Source: Erysipelotrichaceae bacterium (GTDB lineage Bacteria; Bacillota_I; Bacilli_A; Erysipelotrichales; Erysipelotrichaceae). Taken from it: a stretch of DNA of 64,000 nt. Where the stretch lies: positions 124,001 through 188,000 of the forward strand of contig JAFRKA010000021.1 of NCBI GenBank assembly GCA_017432005.1, written 5' to 3'. Shown here in pieces: positions 8,019-18,158 of this stretch. Each line of letters opens with the position of its first letter. The stretch's first letter is position 1. Made by a program: the position numbers and the translations under genes. The notes below the pieces were generated by a model. That model saw nothing but the letters and a program-made list of their open reading frames with translations. It was not told the DNA's origin and ran no database searches.

Positions 8019-8834
8019 TCAAACCTCCAACACTTTCTTTATATCGTCAGAACAGAAACCTTTAGAAAGAAGTGAAGCATAGATCTTCTGTGAGAGTTCA
8101 TAATCTTCATATTTTCTCTCGTATTTCTTTTTGGTTTTCTGATATTCTTTTCTTAATAATTCTAACTCATTTTCATTCTCAATGCTAAGACTCTCGACAG
8201 CATATTTGGCACTATCATACGCAAACCCCGCTGACATCAGTCTCGAAATGATATACTGTTTCGCTGCATTCACCGATTTATTGCGGGTCGTCTTAAGATA
8301 CTTCTGAGCCAGCTGCAGGCATTTCTCATCTTCATTCTGTTCTTTGTCCAGGTATCTATCAATTAACTCATCGCTTATGCCCTCTTTTTTAAGTTTCTGA
8401 CGGATCTGCTTTTTTGATAATAAAGCATTTTCATAATAAGTGATCCTGCTCTGACAGTATTTCTCGTCATCAAGCAACCCGTAATCCTGCAGTCTTGAGA
8501 TTATATCACTACATTCTTTCTTATCAAGATCATAGCGGTACAGATAATCCCTGATCTGTTTTACAGTCCGATCTTTTTCCGCCAAACGGCGCAGACATCC
8601 TCTGTAGGCTTTGAGCCTTTTTTCATCTTCTTTAAGCTGAACATACAATTGTTCATCAAGACCTTTAAGACTGGCGACAGCGTATTTAAAATAGGCATCG
8701 ACTGAGATCATTATCTTCTCATTGTCGAGAAAGACCATCGCATAATCATCTTTCGTCTTCATTTTTTTGATGGGATAGCGTATCTCTTTATTCTCATCCT
8801 GTCTTTTTTTACTTAAAAGATCTTCAATATTCAT
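8019..8834 (-). CDS. recX: Regulatory protein RecX
   Basis: This 271-residue, highly charged, all-helical protein is built from the three-helix RecX repeats (RRLAEKDRTVKQIRDYLYRYDL; LQDYGLLDDEKYCQSRI; LKKEGISDELIDRYL). RecX binds and modulates RecA filaments. No recA is nearby. The gene follows the nifJ terminator region on its upstream side of transcription only by position. A TATACT -10 box ends six bases before the ATG with no Shine-Dalgarno site, so this may be a leaderless message shared with yhaM. Confidence 0.88.
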   Translation of the reverse strand: MNIEDLLSKKRQDENKEIRYPIKKMKTKDDYAMVFLDNEKIMISVDAYFKYAVASLKGLDEQLYVQLKEDEKRLKAYRGCLRRLAEKDRTVKQIRDYLYRYDLDKKECSDIISRLQDYGLLDDEKYCQSRITYYENALLSKKQIRQKLKKEGISDELIDRYLDKEQNEDEKCLQLAQKYLKTTRNKSVNAAKQYIISRLMSAGFAYDSAKYAVESLSIENENELELLRKEYQKTKKKYERKYEDYELSQKIYASLLSKGFCSDDIKKVLEV

Positions 8835-8840
8835 AAATAA

Positions 8841-8846
8841 AGTATA
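8841..8846 (-). promoter_or_regulatory. -10 box six bases before recX (leaderless type)
   Basis: TATACT, then TTATTT, then ATG. No clear -35 was found at 16-18 bases. No purine-rich ribosome-binding site is present. Confidence 0.45.
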
Positions 8847-8870
8847 AATGATTTAGCTGTTCATAACCAT

Positions 8871-8906
8871 AAAAAAGGACCGGTCATTTTATTAGACCGG
8901 CCCTTT
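8871..8906 (-). terminator. Strong intrinsic terminator of nifJ
   Basis: Stem AAAGGGCCGGTC / GACCGGTCCTTT (one G-T pair) with a nine-base loop and a T-run on the minus strand. Confidence 0.9.
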
Positions 8907-8920
8907 GATCCAGTTACTGT

Positions 8921-11900
8921 TTATTTAACTCTGGCTTCGAGATTCGCAAATCTTCTCTTTGCGTCATTCTTAGCCTTTTCATACAGTTCCTGAGCCTGTT
9001 CAGGATTGACCTTGACCAGGTTGTTGTATCTTGCTTCATCCATCAGGAAGTCCTGGAACTTGTCGAAATCAGGAGTCTTGTAATCGATTGTCAGAGGAGA
9101 TTCATTACGCGGATCATATCTGTACAGCGTTACGTAACCACATTCAACTGCCTGTTTCTGTACGAGCTGCTGTTTAGACAGACCACCCTTGATTCCGTGG
9201 AGTTCACATGGACAGTAAGCAATGATCAGAGACGGACCGTTGTAGCTTTCAGCTTCCTTGAGGGCTTTGATCGCCTGCATTCTGTTGGCACCCATACATA
9301 CTGAAGCGACATAGACATGTCCATAGCTCATTGCGATCTGACCGAGGTCTTTCTTGGCAACTGCCTTACCGCCAGCAGCGAACTGCGCGATCGAAGCAGC
9401 CTGAGAAGACTTGGATGACTGACCACCGGTATTGGAATATACTTCGGTATCGAGAACGAGGATATTGACGTTCAGGTTGTTGGCGATGACATGATCAAGT
9501 CCGCCGTAGCCGATATCATATGCCCATCCGTCACCACCGACGATCCATACTGAATTGGATACGAGATCTCTTGCTTCTTCAGCGAGGACATGTACAGCTT
9601 CACATGAAGATTTGCCAGCAAGCTCACCGATCTTTCCGGCGAGTTTCTTTTCTTCAACTCTGTTACCGTTGATCTTCAGATATTCTTCAAATAATGCTTT
9701 CAGATCAGGTTCGACATTTTCAAGATTGTCTTCCATGGTCTTGAGCAGAACAGCTTTCTTGTAGTTCTTGGCTAATGCCATACCATAGCCGTATTCAGCG
9801 TTATCTTCAAACAGTGAGTTGGCCCAGGCGATACCGTTACCGTTCTTATCTGTAACAAACGGAGTAGAAGGAGTAGAACCACAGTAGATCGATGAACAGC
9901 CTGTAGCGTTTGCTACGAGCATATCAGGACCAAAGAGCTGTGATACCAGTCTGTAGTAAGGAGCCTCACCACAGCCAGGGCATGATCCAGGAACCTCGAA
10001 GTAAGGTTTCAGGAACTGAGTTCCCTTTGGAGTATCGTTTACGAGATCTGACTTGTATTCAGTCTCATTGAACAGGTAATCAGCTAACGGAGCTTCATCC
10101 ATCATAGAGTGGACATCGACCATCTCCAGAGCCTTATTGCCGCCCTTACCCGGACATTCAGCAGCACACAGACCACAGCCTACACAGTTATCAGGTGAGA
10201 CCTGGATCCTGAACTTATAGTTTTCAGCACCCTTGCCCATAGCCTGGATGGTATCGAAAGCCATCGGAGCTTTAGCGATCTCATCTTCAGTGAGCGCAAA
10301 CTGTCTGATCGTAGCATGCGGACATACGAATGAACAGAATCCACACTGGATACAGTTATCAGGATTCCATTTAGGAACATATGAAGCGATATTTCTGTGT
10401 TCAGCATAAGAAACATTGTTTCTCATCGTTCCGTCGAGTACACCATGCTTGGTGAAGGCGGAAACAGGCATATCATAACCGGAAAGTGTATCGAATCCCT
10501 GAACGAATTCATCGAAATATGCATCACCGGTCTTTTCAACTTCAAACTTGGAAGGTAATTCAGCCCATTCAGGCTTGACAGGAACTTCTACCAGTCCGGC
10601 TTTACCGGCATCGATAGCTTTCCAGTTCATCTCGACGATATCATCGCCCTTCTTGCCGTAAGACTTCTTGGCAGCAGCTTTCATGAGCTCAAGAGCCTTG
10701 TCATATGGCATGATCTGTTCGTTGAGTGCGAAGAAGGCAGACTGTAAAGTCGTATTAGTTCTTCTGCCCATACCGATCTCAGTACAGATCTTTGTAGCGT
10801 TGATGATATAGAATTTAGCTTTCTTCTTAGCCAGCTGGACTTTCATCCTGTTAGGCAGATAGTCTTCGATCTTATCAGCATCGATGGTCGTATTCAGTAA
10901 GAATGTACCACCATCCTTCAGCCCGGAGAGCATATCATATTTCAGGACATATGAGTCAAGTGAACATGAAATGAAGTCGGCATTGTTGACATAATATGTA
11001 CTTCTGATCGGATCAGGTCCGAATCTCAGGTGAGATCTCGTGACACCTCCGGCTTTTCTGGAGTCATACTGGAAATAAGCCTGAGCATACTGGTCAGTAT
11101 TATCGCCGATGATCTTGACAGAGTTCTTGTTGGCACCGACAGTACCGTCAGAACCTAAGCCCCAGAACAGGCAAGAAGTATATGTGCCATCGATCTTGAA
11201 GTCAGGATCGACATCCAGTGACAGATGTGTAACATCATCATTGATACCGATCGTGAATTCCTCTTTCGGAGCATCCTTCTTCAGTTCATCAAAAACAGCT
11301 TTGATCTGGTTAGGAGCAGTATCCTTTGAAGCAATACCGTAACGGCCGCCGATGATCTTGATATCAGTGTCTTTAAGAACACTTAAGACATCGAGGTATA
11401 ACGGTTCTCTTGTACCGATCTCTTTGGTTCTGTCAAGGACAGCGACTTTCTTGACGCTCTTTGGCAGGACATTGAATAAGTATTTTGCAGAGAATGGTCT
11501 GTAAAGATGAACAGAAACGACACCGATCTTTTCACCTTTAGCAGTCAGTGCATCAACGACTTCCTTGGCAGTCTCAACGACAGAACCCATGGCAATGATG
11601 ACTCTTTCAGCATCAGCAGCACCGTAATAAGTGAACGGTTTGTATTCTCTGCCGGTATGCTCAGAGATCTTGGCCATGTATTCGTTGACGATATCAGGGA
11701 CCTTAGCGAAATGCTCATTCTGAGCTTCTCTGGTCTGGAAGACGATGTCATCGTTTTCAGCACCGCCTCTGGTAATGGCATTGCCATGCGGATTCAGAGC
11801 ATTGTTCTTGAATCTCTTGACGGCATCCATATCGAGTAATGATTTCAAATAGTCGTAATCCATGACTTCGACTTTCTGAATTTCGTGAGAAGTTCTGAAA

Positions 11901-12418
11901 CCGTCGAAGAAATGAACGAACGGAACACTGGCCTTGATCGCAGATAAGTGAGCGACACCAGCGAGGTCCATTGCTTCCTGTACGGAATTGGAGCAGAGCA
12001 TAGCACAGCCTGTCTGTCTGGCGGCATAGATATCTTCGTGGTCACCGAAAATTGACAATGCGCTGGTAGCAAGAGCTCTGGCAGCTACGTGTACAACGCC
12101 CGGAAGTAATTCACCGGCCCATTTGTACATATTCGGAATCATAAGCAGTAAGCCCTGTGATGCTGTAAAGGTCGTAGCCAAAGCACCACCCTGAAGTGTA
12201 CCGTGAACGGCACCAGCAGCACCTGCTTCTGATTGCATTTCGGCTACTTTTACGATATTTCCAAAAATATTCTGTCTTTTAGCAGTTGCCCAGGCATCTA
12301 CTACTTCGGCCATCGTTGAAGACGGAGTAATAGGATAAATAGCAGCTACATCAGTAAAAGCATACGCGCAATGAGCGGCAGCAGTGTTGCCATCCATTGA
12401 TTGGAATGTTTTTCCCAT
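8921..12418 (-). CDS. nifJ: Pyruvate:ferredoxin (flavodoxin) oxidoreductase
   Basis: This 1165-residue single-chain PFOR oxidises pyruvate with CoA to acetyl-CoA and CO2 and reduces ferredoxin. Domains in order: pyrimidine-binding domain I (TAAAHCAYAFTDVAAIYPITPSS), domain II/III gamma region, a bacterial ferredoxin insert with two [4Fe-4S] motifs (CIQCGFCSFVCPHA and CVGCGLCAAECPGK), then the TPP domain with CPGCGEAPYY and GDGWAYDIGYGGLDHV. The enzyme is oxygen-sensitive and marks an anaerobic fermentative lifestyle. The start is placed at 12418 (MGKTFQSMDG), after GGAGGAG; an upstream in-frame ATG adds ten unlikely residues. Confidence 0.97.
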   Translation of the reverse strand: MGKTFQSMDGNTAAAHCAYAFTDVAAIYPITPSSTMAEVVDAWATAKRQNIFGNIVKVAEMQSEAGAAGAVHGTLQGGALATTFTASQGLLLMIPNMYKWAGELLPGVVHVAARALATSALSIFGDHEDIYAARQTGCAMLCSNSVQEAMDLAGVAHLSAIKASVPFVHFFDGFRTSHEIQKVEVMDYDYLKSLLDMDAVKRFKNNALNPHGNAITRGGAENDDIVFQTREAQNEHFAKVPDIVNEYMAKISEHTGREYKPFTYYGAADAERVIIAMGSVVETAKEVVDALTAKGEKIGVVSVHLYRPFSAKYLFNVLPKSVKKVAVLDRTKEIGTREPLYLDVLSVLKDTDIKIIGGRYGIASKDTAPNQIKAVFDELKKDAPKEEFTIGINDDVTHLSLDVDPDFKIDGTYTSCLFWGLGSDGTVGANKNSVKIIGDNTDQYAQAYFQYDSRKAGGVTRSHLRFGPDPIRSTYYVNNADFISCSLDSYVLKYDMLSGLKDGGTFLLNTTIDADKIEDYLPNRMKVQLAKKKAKFYIINATKICTEIGMGRRTNTTLQSAFFALNEQIMPYDKALELMKAAAKKSYGKKGDDIVEMNWKAIDAGKAGLVEVPVKPEWAELPSKFEVEKTGDAYFDEFVQGFDTLSGYDMPVSAFTKHGVLDGTMRNNVSYAEHRNIASYVPKWNPDNCIQCGFCSFVCPHATIRQFALTEDEIAKAPMAFDTIQAMGKGAENYKFRIQVSPDNCVGCGLCAAECPGKGGNKALEMVDVHSMMDEAPLADYLFNETEYKSDLVNDTPKGTQFLKPYFEVPGSCPGCGEAPYYRLVSQLFGPDMLVANATGCSSIYCGSTPSTPFVTDKNGNGIAWANSLFEDNAEYGYGMALAKNYKKAVLLKTMEDNLENVEPDLKALFEEYLKINGNRVEEKKLAGKIGELAGKSSCEAVHVLAEEARDLVSNSVWIVGGDGWAYDIGYGGLDHVIANNLNVNILVLDTEVYSNTGGQSSKSSQAASIAQFAAGGKAVAKKDLGQIAMSYGHVYVASVCMGANRMQAIKALKEAESYNGPSLIIAYCPCELHGIKGGLSKQQLVQKQAVECGYVTLYRYDPRNESPLTIDYKTPDFDKFQDFLMDEARYNNLVKVNPEQAQELYEKAKNDAKRRFANLEARVK

Positions 12419-12446
12419 AATTAAAAATCTCCTCCTATGCGATTTC

Positions 12447-12474
12447 ATTATATCTCAAAGAAGGAGACTTTGAA
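12447..12474 (-). promoter_or_regulatory. Promoter of nifJ
   Basis: TTCAAA (12469-12474), a 16-base spacer, and TATAAT (12447-12452), giving a short leader that holds the GGAGGAG site. Confidence 0.55.
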
Positions 12475-12491
12475 TAAGATTTTGCTTAAAT

Positions 12492-14585
12492 TCAGTTGCC
12501 CTGTTTGGCTACGATATACACGACGATCGGCGTATCAGTACTATATGTACCGCCAGTATAACTCTCGTTTCCGTTGACCGTGATCTTCAGGATCTGACCG
12601 ACTGCTTCACCATGCGAAGAAGTAGCTTCAACGAACTGAACGTTCGTAAATGCAGATAAGGCTTCAGCAATCGTATTTTTGGTCGCATTGAATGTTTCTC
12701 CGGCCTGATAATACTGAGGTCTCATGACCGTAGCTTCCGTGACTTTCTTGCCTAAAGATACAGTATAAGACACGGTATCACCTGAATCATATTCCCCTGC
12801 TTTGTATGAGAGGATGCATCCTGACGCTACAGAATCGGAATAATCTTCGCCCGTCTTGCTTAATTTCAACCCCAGACCGCTGATATATGACTTGAACTCA
12901 CTTTCAGTTTTGCCAGTATATCCGCTGTCAACAGTAACTTTAGTGGTGGCAGGAGTGCTTTCTTTCTTGCCTAAAGACAATCCGTAATTGAAGTTTTCCT
13001 TATTCTCGTACCAGCCATAGCCGTGAGTGACGATACTTCCTTTTGCTACAGAATCGGAATAAGCGTCTCTGTCAGATAAATGTACGGGATTCAGACCAAG
13101 ATCAGTTGCGATCTTCTTGAATTCTGATTCAGTTTTTCCGACATACTTGTCTTTACTTATATAGAAATCCTCATCTGTAGAAGTGGAACTGCTGTCTTTT
13201 TTACCTAATGAGAGACCGTAATTGAAATCCTCATCCTTTTCATACTGACCGTAACCGTGGGTGACGATACTTCCCTTGGTTACCGTATCGGAATAGGCAT
13301 CTCTATCACTAAGATGGACAGGCTTAAGACCAAGATTGGTAGCGATCTTCTTGAATTCTTCCTCGGTCTTTCCAACATACTTGTCTTTACTTACATACAG
13401 ATCATCGGCTGATGTTCCGTCTTCTTTGCCTAAAGAAAGTCCGTAGTTGAAATTTTCGCCTTTTTCGTATTGTCCGTTACCGTGTGTTACGATACTTCCC
13501 TTCGCTACCGTATCAGAATAGGCATCCCTTTCAGTAAGATGGACAGGCTTGAGTCCCAGATCTGTGGCGATCTTCTTGAATTCCTCTTCGGTCTTGCCTA
13601 CATATTTGCCTCTGCTGATATTAAGATCTTCTTCAGTGACAGTTCCGTCTTCTTTGCCTAATGACAGACCGTAATTGAATGTTTCATCTTTTACATAAGT
13701 TCCTGAGCCATGCCAGACGATCTTGCCTTTTTCTACAGTCGTACTGTAAGCGTCCTTCTCAGTTTTGTGATTTGGTTTGAGTCCCAGATCTGTGGCGGCC
13801 TTTTTGAAGTCCTCTTCGGTCTTTCCTACATAAGTGCCGGAACTGACTACGATACCGTCAGTCTTTTCGGTGCAGACACCGTAGTTGATCTTCTCCCCTT
13901 TCTCATAAGTTCCTGAACCATGCCAGACTATATTGCCTTTAGTGACAGAATCACTTTTGGCGTCCTTCGATTCAAGATGGTTTGGTACAAGTCCGAGAGC
14001 TTTGACTTTAGTCTCAAACTCGCTGACACTCAGATTGGTATATGTTCCTGATTTGACTTCGATCTTGCCGTCACTGTCAGGTTTAACTTCTTTTGATCTG
14101 GCGATATAGACAGTAACCGGCGTATTCTTATAGATACCCTGAGCAGGTTCGATCCTGATGATCGATCCGTCAGGCTTGCTGTCGCTTTCTTCCTCGGTAA
14201 ATGATATATTCAATATTCCGTTTTCGGCAGCCCAGATCTCGATATCCGATTTTCTTGTGGTATCGCTGATCGCCGGAAAAGCGATCTCTTTGATCAATTC
14301 ACTGGAAACGGTGAATGTTATCTTGTCAGTAAGTTCATTTTCAGCTGAGACAGACTGATTGAAGATCTTGTCCTTATCGATGCTGGTGCTTTCTTCGTAA
14401 ACGAATTCACAGGCGTATTTTTCATCGAGTGCGCCGCACCATTCGATGGCTTCATTTATATCCCTGCCAAGAAAATCAGGGACGATTACTTTTCTGTTTC
14501 CCTGAATATAGGTATATCCGAGAAATCCTGCCAGGCCTAAGACGGCCAGCAGGATAAGTATAAGTAAGGCATTCAGTTTTTTCAT
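12492..14585 (-). CDS. Membrane-anchored PASTA-repeat surface protein
   Basis: This 697-residue protein has an uncleaved N-terminal anchor (about 5-27) and an extracytoplasmic region. Two PASTA-like domains come first (KVIVPDFLGRDINEAIEW and IKEIAFPAISDT). Six repeats of about 70-75 residues follow, each reading roughly S-x-G-x-Y-V-G-K-T-E-x-E-F-K-K-x-A-T-x-L-G-L-x-P, then a V-x-K-G-x-I-V-x-H-G block and F-N-Y-G-L-S-L-G-K. A last partial domain ends in PIVVYIVAKQ. There is no kinase or transpeptidase domain, so this is a stand-alone PASTA array, probably binding peptidoglycan or muropeptides. It follows the GH73 hydrolase gene with an AGGAGG-type site and may modulate it. Confidence 0.75.
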   Translation of the reverse strand: MKKLNALLILILLAVLGLAGFLGYTYIQGNRKVIVPDFLGRDINEAIEWCGALDEKYACEFVYEESTSIDKDKIFNQSVSAENELTDKITFTVSSELIKEIAFPAISDTTRKSDIEIWAAENGILNISFTEEESDSKPDGSIIRIEPAQGIYKNTPVTVYIARSKEVKPDSDGKIEVKSGTYTNLSVSEFETKVKALGLVPNHLESKDAKSDSVTKGNIVWHGSGTYEKGEKINYGVCTEKTDGIVVSSGTYVGKTEEDFKKAATDLGLKPNHKTEKDAYSTTVEKGKIVWHGSGTYVKDETFNYGLSLGKEDGTVTEEDLNISRGKYVGKTEEEFKKIATDLGLKPVHLTERDAYSDTVAKGSIVTHGNGQYEKGENFNYGLSLGKEDGTSADDLYVSKDKYVGKTEEEFKKIATNLGLKPVHLSDRDAYSDTVTKGSIVTHGYGQYEKDEDFNYGLSLGKKDSSSTSTDEDFYISKDKYVGKTESEFKKIATDLGLNPVHLSDRDAYSDSVAKGSIVTHGYGWYENKENFNYGLSLGKKESTPATTKVTVDSGYTGKTESEFKSYISGLGLKLSKTGEDYSDSVASGCILSYKAGEYDSGDTVSYTVSLGKKVTEATVMRPQYYQAGETFNATKNTIAEALSAFTNVQFVEATSSHGEAVGQILKITVNGNESYTGGTYSTDTPIVVYIVAKQGN
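12955..14062 (-). repeat. Six tandem PASTA-like coding repeats
   Basis: Repeats of about 210-235 bases within the PASTA gene. The middle four are most alike at DNA level (for example GAGGAATTCAAGAAGATCGC recurs), which suggests recent expansion by recombination. Outer repeats are more diverged. Confidence 0.75.
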
Positions 14586-14602
14586 GTTATTTCCTCCAAA
14601 AA

Positions 14603-17200
14603 TCAGTGGCTGATATTCATGATCATTCTGTATCTCACTGCTTCGATGCGGAATTCAGTCTTGAGTCCTTCCTTTTCAAGCAGCGTATATTTCGTATTGT
14701 AGCGGTTGTTCAGTTCGATCAGATCGCGGTATTCTCCGTTCTTGACTTCCAGCATGAGTCTGTAATCACCATTAAGATCATCAAGACCTACTTTCGCAGT
14801 GTAACAGATGTTATCCATGTTGTAGTCGGAATTGTAGAATGATCTGAAATCGATCTTGCAGGCATGAGTCGTCGTATCTGCTTTTACGACATTTCCTCCA
14901 TTAACAAGATAGAGATCGTGAGATATCTGATCATTGTTGTAATTGAGGTAATAGATCATGCCGACACCGTCAAAGACAGCATAGTTCTTTCCGTCTTCTT
15001 CGACATAGTTCACTTCATCAACAGTACCAAGAGAAGATCTTATAGAAGCTTTCTTTATTCCGGTATAATCTAGTGCGTTGTTTACGATATCAGTCTCGAT
15101 ACGGTATCCGTAAACATCGTTGGTCGACAATCTGTAGGCTTTATCAGATATGACATTGCTCAACAAAGCCAATGACTTCATCGAAGTTTTCAATGTATCG
15201 ACTTTCTCGATCGCTCCGGCATAAGAAGTCTTCAGACGGAAATAATAAGTTCCTTCAGGAAGATTCTTAAGATCATATGATCCATTGAATCCGCCATATG
15301 TATATTTATAACCGTCATTTATGCTGTACCAGCTCGTATCGTAATTTGAGCAGGCAAATTCCGTGACTTTGTTTCCGTCAGCCAGATTGTATATTTCGAC
15401 TTTATGAACAACAGCACTGTTGTCAGTCATATTCACTTTAGAGATGATCCCGATACCGTTGATACTCAAAACGCCATCATTCAGTTTAAGATCATCAACG
15501 ATCGTGATCGGATCATGACTAAGCTGAGGATCGACAACAGGAGGTTCAGGCGTGACTGTCTGTTCTTCTTCAGCGTTCAGCAGTCTGACTTCTTTCTTAT
15601 CGATATAAGCTACAGAATCGCCCCAGTCATATTTCAGTTTTCCGTCTTCCGTCACCAGCTGTCCGTCTTCGACCGGATTCGGACACTGTACTTTATAACG
15701 TCCATTCTCTTCCCCGATGATACCGACGATCATATCTTTCTGATAATGAGTTCCATATCTGCCGGTAAACAGGACATCATTACCTGTTGATTTCTTATAA
15801 AATTTCGCATCCCAGGAGATATTCGAATCATAGAGGACATCATTATAGTTACTGCTTACATACGCCATCTGAACGCTGTTATAATCGCTCAGAGAGCCGT
15901 TCTTGCTGTTAGCATACTTATCGATATTGTATGCAATAGCCGCAATACCCTGAGCCCAATATGGATCAGAAGCGTATTTGACATTGAATCCGGCTCCCTT
16001 GTTGCCTAAGAAGCAGCCGAAATAACGCCAGTTTGTATAATCCGCAAACCAGTTGAGATAACGACCCATCTGTGTCTTTACACAGCTTTCTACTGAAGAG
16101 AACGTTGCCGCATCATCCGGATTGTCATCATAAGCATTCCAGCCAAAAAGATTGTTTCTGTTGCGAGCATAGCCTGATGTGCCATAGGCAGATTCGTGGC
16201 AGGCCATCGCATAGATCATCAGTGCATTGAAGCCGTATTTGTTCTGCGCTTCGATAAAGCAGCTGCCTTCATTCTTCAAAACGGATCCGCTTCTGTCACT
16301 GACATAGCTGTCTAAGACACTGGCGCTGATATTCGTCTTGCTGCGTAAAGGCAGGAACTGATAGTAGTTATAGCACGTAGTGACTTTCTGAGTGCATTTC
16401 TGATCGCTGTAGAAGTTTATGCCGTCATTTGAATAGTATTTGACGTTTTCCTTCATCCCGGCTTTCAGATAGTTTGCGGCGTTGTCGACAGCTGTATTAT
16501 AGGTCACGAGCTTGTTGCCGTTGACTCCGTAGGCATAGTGATTGCAGAAGACCAGATCTTTATAATTACCGTTTTTGCTGATGATGTAGTAATTCTGTTC
16601 TATTCTGACCAAATATGGATTTTCACTGCCGTAAGAAACATAGCCGCCCTTATAGCCACCCAGATAGATCGGAATATCATTGTTTATGTACTTGAACGGG
16701 ACTAGATCGGTATATTCCAGATCAGCATAGCCTTCAAAACCATTGAGTTCAATCCTGATATAGCCTTTGCCGTCCTTGTTTGCTGAAGTAGTATCGTAAT
16801 AGAACATCTCATATCCCTTGGATACGAAAGTCGATTTGTATTTGGAATTACCGGACTGATTAGGATCCTGATAAAGATCCATCGTCGATGAACCTCTTCT
16901 GTTTGGATAAGTATAGGCCAAGCCTGAATTCATGGCTAATATCTTGGTAGCAGAATAAGAATTCTCCTGTCTTACCACGTAGTTCTCGTTCTTCTTCATG
17001 GCCTTCTTGGCATCATTGAAATTATCATGACATGAGACCTTGGAGAATGAGCCGTCATCATTGATGTAAGAGACTTCAAACTCATCAGCAGCACACGCCA
17101 TCGAATAGCTGTTATCGGCAGAGACAGTAAAATGCTCGCTGTATGGCAACAGGGTCGATATGATAACAGTGATAAGTAATGTCCCTAGTATCTTTTTCAT
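14603..17200 (-). CDS. Secreted GH73-type N-acetylglucosaminidase (peptidoglycan hydrolase)
   Basis: This 865-residue protein has a signal peptide (MKKILGTLLITVIISTLLPY). An N-terminal region with two SH3-like or unknown segments precedes a glucosaminidase domain (about 295-460) with the family's ACHESAYGTS, Glu336 being the likely catalytic acid, then NNLFGWNAYDDNP and YWAQGIAAIAYNID. An SH3-type segment (FTGRYGTHYQKDMIVGIIGEE) and a long C-terminal beta-rich region follow. It should cleave glycan strands of peptidoglycan outside the cell. The gene starts almost directly after the stop of the membrane-anchored protein gene. The C-terminal domain is not recognised. Confidence 0.8.
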   Translation of the reverse strand: MKKILGTLLITVIISTLLPYSEHFTVSADNSYSMACAADEFEVSYINDDGSFSKVSCHDNFNDAKKAMKKNENYVVRQENSYSATKILAMNSGLAYTYPNRRGSSTMDLYQDPNQSGNSKYKSTFVSKGYEMFYYDTTSANKDGKGYIRIELNGFEGYADLEYTDLVPFKYINNDIPIYLGGYKGGYVSYGSENPYLVRIEQNYYIISKNGNYKDLVFCNHYAYGVNGNKLVTYNTAVDNAANYLKAGMKENVKYYSNDGINFYSDQKCTQKVTTCYNYYQFLPLRSKTNISASVLDSYVSDRSGSVLKNEGSCFIEAQNKYGFNALMIYAMACHESAYGTSGYARNRNNLFGWNAYDDNPDDAATFSSVESCVKTQMGRYLNWFADYTNWRYFGCFLGNKGAGFNVKYASDPYWAQGIAAIAYNIDKYANSKNGSLSDYNSVQMAYVSSNYNDVLYDSNISWDAKFYKKSTGNDVLFTGRYGTHYQKDMIVGIIGEENGRYKVQCPNPVEDGQLVTEDGKLKYDWGDSVAYIDKKEVRLLNAEEEQTVTPEPPVVDPQLSHDPITIVDDLKLNDGVLSINGIGIISKVNMTDNSAVVHKVEIYNLADGNKVTEFACSNYDTSWYSINDGYKYTYGGFNGSYDLKNLPEGTYYFRLKTSYAGAIEKVDTLKTSMKSLALLSNVISDKAYRLSTNDVYGYRIETDIVNNALDYTGIKKASIRSSLGTVDEVNYVEEDGKNYAVFDGVGMIYYLNYNNDQISHDLYLVNGGNVVKADTTTHACKIDFRSFYNSDYNMDNICYTAKVGLDDLNGDYRLMLEVKNGEYRDLIELNNRYNTKYTLLEKEGLKTEFRIEAVRYRMIMNISH

Positions 17201-17203
17201 TTA

Positions 17204-18157
17204 TTACTCTAAAACAGTCGGTATCTTTACCCAGTCATTGGAATTGGAGAACATCAGCATCAGCGAACCGGAAAGATCAGGATTTTCTTCTCTTGTGAGC
17301 GCTTCAAAGAACAGAGCTCCGTTTTCGCCCTGAACAAGCTTCTTGCCCAGACAGTTTACATCCTGAACGGATTCGTATTCTTCAGACATGCAAGGGATAA
17401 CTTCCCCATTGCTATTGCGTACGAAATTCGCATCTGTGATCATTACATTGCCTTCAACTTTACTGACATTGATCTTGAATGTATAGACCGGAATAGCTGA
17501 TGAATAAGTTTCGCCGTTATGGATCATCATCGTAGAGACATATGAAGATGATACCGTAACATTTGTATTGCCGATCTCGATCTGCTGCTGCGTATCGAAT
17601 TTAAGCGTAGAAACATCTTTGATGTTCTGCTGCAGATCGAATTCGATCATCGAGGCATCGAGAGAATTTAGCAGTCTCAGAGAATAATTGTCAGTAGTAT
17701 ACGGAATGAAGACTTTGCAGATATATTCATTCTGTTTGGAAACAACTGTATTGACGATGCCTAGCTTGGAAACCTTATATGATTTTTCCTCAAGCAGATT
17801 TATATATTTTGATACATTGTTTAGATAGATCTTTTCCGAAGTCTGAAGATTGCCCAGATCGAATGATATCGGTTCATTTCCCTTGAAGCTCAATTCAGCC
17901 ACAATAAAATTAAAACCGATATTCTCGGAATCTCCTGTATAGACTTCATAATCGACCAGTTCAACTTTGATGTTTTCGTTGGTTTTGATCGGATCCGGGT
18001 CAACATTCGTACCCGGTTTATCGTTATTCTTATCCTCTTTAGACATGAAATAATCGACAGTCTTGTAGATGCCAAAACCGGCGATCCCTGTGATCAGGAT
18101 CCCCAGCAGAACAAGAATAATGATACGGTCAGCACGTACTTTGCGTTTTTTGGCCAT
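17204..18157 (-). CDS. Membrane-anchored extracytoplasmic protein of unknown function
   Basis: This 317-residue protein has a basic N-terminus (MAKKRKVRADR), one transmembrane helix (about 12-34), a short D/N/P-rich linker, then about 260 beta-rich residues. The chain seems to hold two similar halves, each moving from a FIVAELSFKGNEPISFDL-like strand pair to a polar end, as in DUF4352-like immunoglobulin folds, but this is weak. It has a good AAGGAG site and lies one base after the Phd-like gene stop, and directly before the glucosaminidase, pointing to a cell-envelope role. Confidence 0.65.
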   Translation of the reverse strand: MAKKRKVRADRIIILVLLGILITGIAGFGIYKTVDYFMSKEDKNNDKPGTNVDPDPIKTNENIKVELVDYEVYTGDSENIGFNFIVAELSFKGNEPISFDLGNLQTSEKIYLNNVSKYINLLEEKSYKVSKLGIVNTVVSKQNEYICKVFIPYTTDNYSLRLLNSLDASMIEFDLQQNIKDVSTLKFDTQQQIEIGNTNVTVSSSYVSTMMIHNGETYSSAIPVYTFKINVSKVEGNVMITDANFVRNSNGEVIPCMSEEYESVQDVNCLGKKLVQGENGALFFEALTREENPDLSGSLMLMFSNSNDWVKIPTVLE

Positions 18158-18158
18158 T

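Noticed and set aside
12955-14062. Regularly spaced repeats as a CRISPR array
   Set aside because: The repeats are in frame within one long open reading frame, about 220 bases long, and encode protein domains.
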